Assembly: GCF_030936135.1 (NCBI RefSeq)
Contig: NC_082631.1
Location: 924,721 to 988,720, forward strand
DNA: 64,000 bases
Source: Gavia stellata
Lineage: Eukaryota; Chordata; Aves; Gaviiformes; Gaviidae
Direction of reading: 5' to 3'
Shown: in pieces, positions 1 to 9,700 of the stretch
How positions within the stretch are numbered: position 1 is the stretch's first letter
Layout: each line of letters begins with the position of its first letter
Notes under the pieces: generated by a model
Seen by the model: only the letters and a program-made list of their open reading frames with translations
Told to the model about the DNA's origin: nothing
Database searches by the model: none
Position numbers and translations under genes: made by a program

Positions 1-3000
1 GGGATGTGGCCTTGTCCGCAGGGAAAAGGGGACACCAGGGTTGGGATGAGGCTGTGTCCTGGGATATGGGGACACCTGGGTCAGGATGTGGCCATGTCCC
101 CAGGGAAAAGGGGACACCTGGGTCGGGATGAGGCCGTGTCCTGGGATATGGGGACAGTGGGGGTCAGGATGTGGCCTTGTCCCAATGGAAAAGGGCACAC
201 GGGGGTCGGGATGTGGCCTTGTCCGCAGGGAAAAGGGGACACCAGGGTTGGGATGAGGCTGTGTCCTGGGATATGGGGACACCTGGGTCAGGATGAGGCC
301 ATGTCCCCATGGAAAAGGGGACACCGGGGTCGGGATGAGGCCGTGTCCCCATGGAAAAGGGAACACTGGGGTTGGGATGTGGCCTTGTCTGCAGGGAAAA
401 GGGCACAGCGGGGTCGGAATGAGGCTGTGTCCTGGGAAAAGGGGACAGCGGGGTCAGGGTGAAGCCGTGTCCGCAGGGAAGGGGGGACACGAGGGCTGTG
501 ACATGGCCCTGTTCCAGGGAAGGGGGACAGCGGGGTCAGGATGTGGCCTTGTCCCCACGGAAAAGGGGACACCGGGGTCAGGATGAGGCCATGTCCTGGG
601 ATATGGGGACACCTGGGTCGGGATGTGATCTTGTCCCCGGGGAAAAGTGGACAACAAGGTTGGGATGAGGCCGTGTCCTGGGATATGGGCACAGCGGGGT
701 CAGGATGTGGCCTTGTCCCAATGGAAAAGGGGACATTGAGGTCGGGATTTGACTTTGTCCCCAGGGAAAAGGGGACACCAGAGTTGGGATGAGGCTATGT
801 CCTGGGATTTGGGGACACCTGGGTCAGGATGAGGCCATGTCCCCAGGGAAAAGGGGACAGCGGGGTCGGGGTGAGGCCGTGTCCTGGGATACAGGGACAG
901 CGGGGTCAGGATGTGGCCTTGTCCCAATGGAAAAGGGGACACTGGGGTTGGGATTTGGCTTTGTCCCCATGGAAAAGGGAACACTGGGGTTGGGATGTGG
1001 CCATGTCCCCAGGGAAAGGGAGACACCAGGGTCGGGATGTGGCCGTGTCCTGGGATATAGGGACAGCGGGGACAGGATGTGGCCCCATGTCCTGGGATAT
1101 GGGGACACCGGGGTTGGGATGAGGCCGTGTCCTGGGATATGGGCACAGCGGGGTCAGGATGTGGCCTTGTCCCAATGGAAAAAGGGACACTGGGGTTGGG
1201 ATGTGGCTTTGTCCCCATGGAAAAGGGGACACCAGGGTTGGGATGAGGCTGTGTCCTGGGATATGGGGACAGTGGGGTCGGGATGAGGCCGTGTCCCCAT
1301 GGAAAAGGGGACACTGGGGTTGGGATGAGGCTGTGCCCCCAGGGAAAAGGGGACACTGGGGTTGGGATGAGGCTGTGTCCCCAGGGAAAAGGGGACAGCG
1401 GGGTCGGGATGAGGCCGTGTCCTGGGATATAGGGACAGCGGGGACAGGATGTGGCCTTGTCCCAATGGAAAAGGGGACGCTGAGGTCGGGATTTGGCTTT
1501 GTCCCCAGGGAAAAGGGGACACCAGGGTCGGGATGTGGCCGTGTCCCCATGGGAAACGCGACACTGGAGTCGGGATGAGGCCACCTCCCACGGACCCTGG
1601 GACCTGGACAGGGCCGTGTCCTGGGATATGGGGACACAGGGACAGGATGTGGCCCCATGTCCTGGGATATGGGGACAGTGGGGTCAGGATGTGGCCTTGT
1701 CCCAATGGAAAAGGGGACACTGAGGTTGGGATTTGGCTTTGTCCCCATGGAAAAGGGAGCACTGGGGTTGGGATGTGGCCATGTCCCCAGGGAAAGGGGG
1801 ACACCAGGGTCGGGATGAGGCCGTGTCCTTGGATATAGGGACAGCGGGGACAGGATGTGGCCCCATGTCCTGGGATATGGGGACACCTGGGTCAGGATGA
1901 GGCCGTGTCCCCATGGAAAAGGGGACACTGGGGTTGGGATGAGGCCGTGTCCCCAGGGAAGGGGGGACACCAGGGTCAGGATGGGGCCGTGTCCTGGGAT
2001 ATAGGGACAGCGGGGACAGGATGTGGCCTTGTCCCAATGGAAAAGGGGACGCTGAGGTCGGGATTTGGCTTTGTCCCCAGGGAAAAGGGGACACCAGGGT
2101 TGGGATGAGGCCGTGTCCTGGGATATGGGGACACCTGGGTCAGGATGAGGCCTTGTCCCCAGGGAAAAGGGGACACTGGGGTTGGGATGAGGCTGTGTCC
2201 CCAGGGAAAAGGGGACAGCGGGGTCGGGATGAGGCCGTGTCCCCAGGGAAGGGGGGACACCAGGGTCAGGATGGGGCCGTGTCCTGGGATATAGGGACAG
2301 CGGGGACAGGATGTGGCCTTGTCCCAATGGAAAAGGGGACGCTGAGGTCGGGATTTGGCTTTGTCCCCAGGGAAAAGGGGACACCAGGGTTGGGATGTGG
2401 CCGTGTCCCCATGGGAAACGCGACACTGGAGTCGGGATGAGGCCACCTCCCACGGACCCTGGGACCTGGACAGGGCCGTGTCCTGGGATATGGGGACACA
2501 GGGACAGGATGTGGCCCCATGTCCTGGGATATGGGGACAGTGGGGTCAGGATGTGGCCTTGTCCCAATGGAAAAGGGGACACTGAGGTTGGGATTTGGCT
2601 TTGTCCCCATGGAAAAGGGAGCACTGGGGTTGGGATGTGGCCATGTCCCCAGGGAAAGGGGGACACCAGGGTCGGGATGAGGCCGTGTCCTCGGATATAG
2701 GGACAGCGGGGACAGGATGTGGCCCCATGTCCTGGGATATGGGGACACCTGGGTCAGGATGAGGCCGTGTCCCCATGGAAAAGGGGACACTGGGGTTGGG
2801 ATGAGGCCATGTCCCCAGGGAAGGGGGGACACCAGGGTCAGGATGGGGCCGTGTCCTGGGATATAGGGACAGCGGGGACAGGATGTGGCCTTGTCCCAAT
2901 GGAAAAGGGGACACTGAGGTTGGGATTTGGCTTTGTCCCCAGGGAAAAGGGGACACCGGGGTTGGGATGTGGCCGTGTCCCCATGGGAAACGGGACACTG

Positions 3001-3125
3001 GAGTCGGGATGAGGCCACCTCCCACGGACCCTGGGACCTGGACAGGGCCGTGTCCTGGGATATGGGGACACAGGGACAGGATGTGGCCCCATGTCCTGGG
3101 ATATGGGGACAGTGGGGTCAGGATG
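1..3125. repeat. 42-bp GC-rich minisatellite (about 74 units), truncated by window start
   Basis: A 42-bp unit is repeated from base 1 to the edge of the AKAP8L CpG island, with successive unit starts at for example 4 and 46. Two main unit flavours alternate, one containing CCCAATGGAAAAGGGGAC and one containing TCCTGGGATATGGGGAC. Higher-order copies exist: the interval beginning at 1449 recurs at 2311 (862 bp later), with related starts at 2021 and 2883, and a rare variant containing CCACCTCCCACGG occurs at 1581, 2443 and 3015. The + strand carries many GGGG/GGG runs. Because 42 is divisible by 3, all six frames stay open over hundreds of codons; those translations are artefacts. Confidence 0.97.
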
Positions 3126-3761
3126 AGGCGTGTGCCACGTTCACGGGTGGGGAACGCCGCCCCTGTGCGTGTAACACACGTGTGCCCCCCCCACCCCCCC
3201 CACCCCTCGGGCAGCCGCGAGGGGGCGCCCACGCGCCCACTCCCGGCACGCGGCCCCCACGCGGGTGGGTCGCGCGGGTCGCTGGCGGGGCGGAGCCTCC
3301 ACGGAGCCAACCAATAGCAGCAGGCGTCGCGGCGAGGAGAGGAGGGGCTAGCGGCCCGAGGCGGCTTTTCCGCGCTATTGGCGCAAGTAGGATCAGCCCG
3401 CCCCCTAGCTGACCAATGAGAGTGCAGAGCGGTAGCGGTCACGCCTCCTCGCGAGCTGACAGCCTCGCTGACCAATCAGCGCTCGGCCTTGTGGGTTCCA
3501 TTGAGCGAGAACCCCGCCGCGCCGCGATTGACACCTGCGCCCGCCAACGAGCGCGAGGGAGGCGGTGCGCGACAGCCAATGCGAACCGCGGATCACGCGG
3601 GGAGGCTGGACCAATGGCGGTGAGGCGCGGGGTGGGGCCGCCGACCAATGAGAGCGGGGAAGGCGGAGCGGCGCGGCCAATGGGGCGGGGAGGCGGGGCC
3701 GGCGCGCCGCCGTTACCGTCTCGCGCAGGAGGAGGCGGCGGCCGGCGGCGGCGCCGCCATC
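3126..3761 (+). promoter_or_regulatory. AKAP8L: AKAP8L CpG-island promoter and 5'UTR
   Basis: The sequence is very GC- and CpG-rich, has no TATA box and ends at the AKAP8L start codon. It contains eight CCAAT boxes (annotated separately), an E-box CACGTG at 3177-3182 inside a short palindrome, GC boxes (for example around 3683), and the YY1-type motif AAGATGGCGGC at 3792-3802 just inside intron 1. This is the architecture of a dispersed-initiation housekeeping promoter. The exact start site cannot be read from the sequence; it probably lies in the last 100-150 bases. Confidence 0.85.
3311..3681 (+). promoter_or_regulatory. Array of eight CCAAT boxes (NF-Y sites), AKAP8L promoter
   Basis: CCAAT occurs at 3311, 3413, 3472, 3576, 3611, 3645 and 3677, and the inverted form ATTGG at 3377-3381. 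The last four are 35, 34 and 32 bp apart, about three helical turns. Several have flanks typical of NF-Y sites (ACCAATGAG, ACCAATCAG). Confidence 0.8.
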
Positions 3762-3774
3762 ATGAGTTACTCAG
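3762..3774 (+). CDS. AKAP8L: AKAP8L coding exon 1 (residues 1-5, phase 1 end)
   Basis: The exon encodes MSYS plus the first base of a Gly codon and ends at TCAG|GTGAGG. It matches the MSY start of known AKAP8L proteins. A tiny coding first exon is typical of both AKAP8 paralogs. Confidence 0.9.
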
Positions 3775-6700
3775 GTGAGGGGCGGCGGCGCAAGATGGCG
3801 GCGGGAGCGGCCCCGCGGGGGAGCTGGGGACGCGGCCGGCATCTGCCGTGGCCCCCGCTGGGCCTCGGGGAGCGGAGGGAGACCGGAGCCTGTGGGCGCT
3901 GCGGCCGGGCGGGCCCCTGAGGGGTGATGGGCGCTGCCGCCGCCGCCGCCGGGCCTCGTCCCGGCCCGGTGTCAGCGGCTCGGGCGGCGGCTCGGACTCC
4001 GGCCCAGCGCCTCAGAGCCGCGCTGTGGCCTCGGCCCCTCCGGCTCCCACCCCCGGTGCTCCCCGGGCACACCCCCCCGCCAAGGCCGGGGGAGCTTCCA
4101 GCCCCGGTGCGGGTGGCGGGGGGGAAGGGAGCGAGGCAGACTCTATTTCTGACAGAAAATAGATTTCTTTTAAGCAGAACCGTGATGGAGCTTAATTAGG
4201 ACCCATCTGATTTCTGTCTGGCGGTGGCAGCTGACAGGAATTCCTCATCCTCGCTCAGGTTACGGCTGTAACGCTCCTCCTCGCCTCATTTAGTGGCGAT
4301 TTTGCCTTTTTCTCCTTTTAATCTTGATAGTTTTAGTCCTTTGCTGGCTCCTGGAGCAGCATCTCAGCTCACCTGTGGAGTACGGTGGGTGTAGGAAGCG
4401 ATTTGCCGCTATATTTACTGCTGACTGTTTTGGCTGGAAGTGGCTCAGGCTGTAACTGGGGGGGGAGAAAAGAAAATTAATAAATTCGCCATCTTCTGCG
4501 AAGAGGAGTTTCTAATTAAGGGGGAAATCACAACAGGACCCAACAAGGTAACATCGCTTTCCCTTAGTGTGCATATAGATTGATATGAAGGGGAGCGGTG
4601 CGCATACGTACTCTGGCTAACGAAGCTGTAATTACTTTGAAAATTAACGTTGGGGTAACGCTTTCTCGACTGGGGAGCGTGGGGTGTCGGTGTCCCGGCT
4701 GTGGCTCCTCGGCACCGCGTCTTTCCATCCCGGTATCTCCATCTTCCGGCAGGTTTCCTGCAAGGGCAAAGTGCAGCGATGCCGTCGAGATCCGTTTCGC
4801 CCCAAAGGGCGTCTGAATGTCAGTCCAGGGAGGCTGCAGGTTGGCGGACGACGGGATTAAAACTTCCCCGATGTGTCCCGGTCCCCTCTTTTTAGGTGTT
4901 AATTGGAGCGGGGTTCATTCCGTGCGAGATCCCTCTCGCTTTCCCAGATGTTTCGCCTCTGCTCCCAAAATACTCAGTTGTGGAAATCGTTACCAGGAGC
5001 TCAGCTTGAAATTAAAACCCATGGTTTTTTTTGTGTAAGATGAGCAAAGGTGGTTGCTCTGGCGGGGATGTCTCCTTGCCGGGGCGACATTAGGTCTGAT
5101 TTCTTCGACGTTTGGTGCAAGAATCGTGGATTGTTGTGGGCGTTGCTCCGTTTTGATGCTGGGTAACGAGAATCTCTTTGGCCGCGAGTGCCACGATAAC
5201 GACAAACTCGTCTCTAATTGCTTTTTGCTCTTTTCTAGGTTACGGAGACTGGAACTCTGGGACGAACAGAGGCAAGTACAGTCAAAACTGGAGTAATTTT
5301 TTGGCAAAGTGGTTTATTCCCTTCCACTTCAGATCCGTTTCCTAAGCCTGAAGGAGACGTGCCGAGGTCGATGACGGACAAGCGCTGTCCCCCCTGCAGC
5401 ACAGACCCCGTGTAGCCTCTTACTGTCCCACCCGTGCGACGATTTTCTCCTTTTATTTTAAAAATCCACGTGGAAGCCAACAGAGAACTTTAGTGCTGTA
5501 ACTGGTTGCACAGGAAAACTGATCTAGGCAGAATATTTGGGTTTTGGCGTTGTTCCCCCCCCAAAAAAACCCCCTTCTGCTACTTGGAAAACCCGCATGA
5601 AGTCGGGGCAGGTGATGATGTAAATTGAGGCGTTGGGTGACAGCAGAAATACAAACTTTGTCTCCAGCACCCAAATAAAAGGTCGGGGGGAAGAAAAACC
5701 TCAGTTTTAAGCCTCAGCAGGCTTTTAATTCGCTTTGTGCGTTATTCCTACGTTGTTTTTTTTTCTGTTTATAACAGTTTGGGCTTCTTTAGCAAGAGGA
5801 GAAGCCTCTCTGTTGCTTTCTGATGTAAAATGCGTGGGAAACGCTAGCCTGAAAGTGGTTTTGCTTTCAGTGCTCGGCTGTGCTGTCTTTGAAGAGGACA
5901 GGTACGCGCTATAGTGACATTCCTTCAGATTTAAGGGGTTATAAAGCAGCACGTATAGGTCCCGGCGAAGGGATGTCCTAGCTGCATTCGTCTGGCTACC
6001 GATAACTTCGTATCAAACTAAAAATCAGCTTAAAATGGTTCTTTGATATCTCTGTGTTAACCCAAAACAGGGTTTTAGGGAGGCTTTGCCTTGGCCGTGT
6101 TTATTCCTCCCCGGAGCGGGTTAGGCGGAGGAAGCTATAGCCTGTGGCTGTGCTTTGCGGCGCTTACACGAGCAAATTCATCCCTTAAACCTTTGTGAGC
6201 TTAACGATTCCAAGTTTATAGGTGACTTAAATAGAAATTTTGAACTTTTTTTTAATTTATTTCAACTCCCTGCAGCGATTGCTTGGGGCATCTTAATTCA
6301 AATTAAAATATTAGCGAAGCCGGATAACTGGAAATAACCCCAGCTCTTTTATTTTTGTCGTTCCAGGTTACGAGGGATACAGTTACGGCTATGGATATGG
6401 CCAGGATAACTCGGGGAATTATGGATATGGCATGGCCACGTCGAACTCCTGGGAAATGGCCAATTCAGACGTTGACATGAACCCCGACGGTTCGGGCGGC
6501 GGCAACACCGACGCCGTCATCGCGAAGATGAACCAGCGCTTGGACATGGTGTCGCACATGGACGCGGACGCGATGCAAGGAGGACACTACGGATCTGGCG
6601 GAGACCGGTGAGTGCAGGGCAGGAGGTGAGGAGATGCGGTAACGATCTGCTGCTCATTAAGAGTCGTCGTTGCCCGGTTGTTCCTCGCTGGTCTCGTTTT

Positions 6701-9700
6701 CACCTTTTTTCAACGTTGTGACTCAAGTGAGCGTCCAGAGCTGGCTCAGCCGTCCTCCTCTTACCTGCTGCAACTGTAAAATAGGATTTTACGCTAAGTT
6801 TTGATCCATGTCTTGCAAAAAAAATCCAAATTAGGGACTTACAGTGCAGCATTTTCAGCAGTGGCTGAAATTTGGGGTTCTTCAGTAAAATAATAATTAT
6901 AAGGAATGTTCTCAGGAGCTTGCTTATGGACTTCCAGAGCAGTGCTAAGGAAAACAAGGCACTATTTCATACTTAATCTGAGTTTAAATTACTAAAATAG
7001 AATGACTCCTGCTGCTGCAGTCAGGTTTTTGTAGCCAGTGTCGCAGTAGATGCTCAGCTCTACAACACAACTAACTCCTCGCTGATCTTAATTAATATTT
7101 CAGTACTAATAAATAGGATTCTTTCCCCAAAGATTTCCTATTTATTAACACGCGCTGTGAGTTTTGAGCCAGGACTTGGTATTTCTGCAGGGGGACTACT
7201 TACTCTGGGTTTTTAATGCCTTAAAGAAGTAGAAGTACGTTGCATAAAGCAAAAGTCAGGAGTAAATATTAATAAATGCGATGTGACTGTTTTCTGCTCC
7301 ACTCCTACACTTCTAAAACAGTAAAGCTCCTATGAAATGATACATCTGAATCGCGTACAAAATGATACGTCCGTACTATTATATCAAATCGATTTGTTTT
7401 GGTCGCTTGCTCGGTTTAACCGTGCTGGAAAGGGTTTGCCGAATCGTTCCCTGGCTTCTTGTCCCTTCAGACATCGTTTTGGGCTTCTCCGCTTTGATCT
7501 CGTGCGCCGGTGGTCGGCTGCTCGCAGCCTGGGGCGTGTTTCCACCGATTTGGTGCTGCCGTCCCAGTTGGGAATGGGATAGGCTTCGTTAAAAAGCTAA
7601 AAATTTCCTGCTCTGTGCAGGAAATAACGAGAGACGCGGTAAGGGGAAGATAAATCACTTGGAAAACGTCGGCTCCGTGCGATAACGGAGCGGAAGAGGA
7701 GCTGCTCGCCCTCCACCTGCTCCGGCTTACGCGTAACCGGACACTGGCAGCTCCTCCATCGGTGCCTGACCTGATTTTGTAGCCCCAACATCTCTCCTTG
7801 TATCAGCGGGGTGACTTTCTTCCGACCTTGGAGCCGGGATAACATCTTTTCCCCCCCCGCTGATTCCTATCTCCGTGCTCTCGAGGCCTCGCTGTACAGC
7901 GCAGCGGCGAGGGGGTCGCGCTTTGACGAGGCTCGTTAGTTCAGCGTCATGATCTTTTCTTGAGCACCGGGTTTCCTCCTCGCCTGCCTTGTCAGTCAAA
8001 GTGCTGCCGGCAAGCACGCGAAGCCTTAAATTCCAGTACGAAGCGTGTGCCGCAGTTTTAGTATTGCGGAATATGAAGTTAAAAATCCTCCGTGGCCTCA
8101 TTTCCAGGAGGAAAGAATGGATTTAAATTAGTCGGGGCGTATGTTGGCTTTCCAGGTGGGAAAACAGTTTGTTCATGGATGGCTTGCATATGGGGAGTGA
8201 GGAAGGATGGGTGTGGAATAGGTCTTTGCTTGTGCCAAGGTGCTCCTTGAGTAGCTGAGGAGTAAATCTCCCTGTTCCTGGAAGTATTTCTGGATAAGGT
8301 GGAACTTGCTGTGAGGTCGAGAAGCTCTTGGTTCGCTTCGGCCGCTCCTAAAGCTCATTTTGAAGCAGATGTTTGGGAGAGGGGACAAAGTGATAACCGT
8401 CGGCCTCAGCTGGTGAAGGAACCTTTGCTCAATGAGGCTTTTATTTTTATTCTTTTAAAACATTTTGGTAATTCTGAAAGAAATGGATGTTTCGAGGGGC
8501 TCCCTGGCATGGGGGTTTTCCCGTCTCTAAAGGTCTCCGATTCCTCCGCCACTGGAACTGAAACCTTGAAGCTGTCACCAGCTCTTGCTGGTCCATGTCC
8601 TGTCCCACCATGCAGTGAAATACATCCAGTGTTGAGTGAAAGGTCTGGTGGTTGAAAAAAAATAAACCTAAAAATCTGTTTTGAAGGGTTTTGTTTGCTT
8701 AACCTCCACCGCCGTTTCTCAGTGGTGTCTCGCCGATGCGTCTCTTGCAGGTACGACTCGTACGAATCCTACGACTCGAGGTCTTCGATGAACGACCGCG
8801 ACATGTACCGATCCGGCTACGATTACAACGAGTCCGAACATGACAACGATAACGCCTACGAAGGTCACTACGACAACTTTTACGGGAACCGTCGGGATCA
8901 ATACCAGAACAGAGCACGGGATAACTTCGGTCAACGGGGGCAGAATTGGGGTAGAGATGGACGCAATAACAGACCCATGGCGTCTTCCTATCCCGGGCGC
9001 ATGGGCGGACAGTGGAACGAGCCTCCGCAATCAATGGGATCGCGAGGTCTCGGTCCCCATGGCTCCTCCAGGCTTCCTTCCCTCTTCTCCCACAACATTA
9101 TCCCAGAACTCAGCATGTTCCAGGGAATGCGAGGTTTCTCGGGAAATATGCGTTACGGAGGAGGAATGATGAAACAACGAATGAGGAGAAACTGGAAAAT
9201 GTGGGACTCGGATTTTAAAGTAAGTACTTGTGCCATATCCTCCCACCTGCTTGGCTCGGATAGAGACTTATTTCCCAACAGGCTCACGTGTCCTGCCGGG
9301 AAGGGCTCCGAAATACGCTCTGGGAAGCGGTAACATGTAATTCTGCGTATTACTGGCTTTGTAGCATGTTTTTTCCTAAGCAGACAGAGGAGGCTGAGCT
9401 CAGTTGCAGAGCAGTATTGATACAGGAGATGTTTTAATCCTAAAAACTTTGTTTTCTGAAGGTAGGAGAATATTGCAGCCCATCACGGCTTAATCCCCTG
9501 TATTACGGGATAGAGGTGTGGTGGATTATGTCCCTCCTGATCAACTCTGCCTGTCAGAAATTTAATGCAGGAAGCTTAACTTGATAAAAACGAGTAAAAT
9601 AAGAGATTGCTGGCTGTGGAAGGCACCTGCTCGTATTGCTGGGATTAACCTTTCTCTTCTCTCGCAGCCTCAGAAAAAGAAAATCAAAAAAGATCCCACC

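Noticed and set aside
906..2666. Very long minus-strand open frame (586 codons) in the first minisatellite, and similar frames on both strands
   Set aside because: The 42-bp unit is a multiple of three and lacks stops, so all frames stay open. The translated peptide is a pure 14-residue repeat with no family resemblance, and the sequence drifts as non-coding repeat units.
4255..4290. Acceptor-like CTCAG|GTTACGGC in AKAP8L intron 1 resembling an exon 2 start
   Set aside because: The frame reaches a stop quickly and no in-phase donor follows; exon 2 at 5239 has the conserved sequence.
5610..5680. TGATGATG resembling a C/D box snoRNA
   Set aside because: No properly spaced D box or terminal stem was seen; the same applies to TGATGA at 49381.
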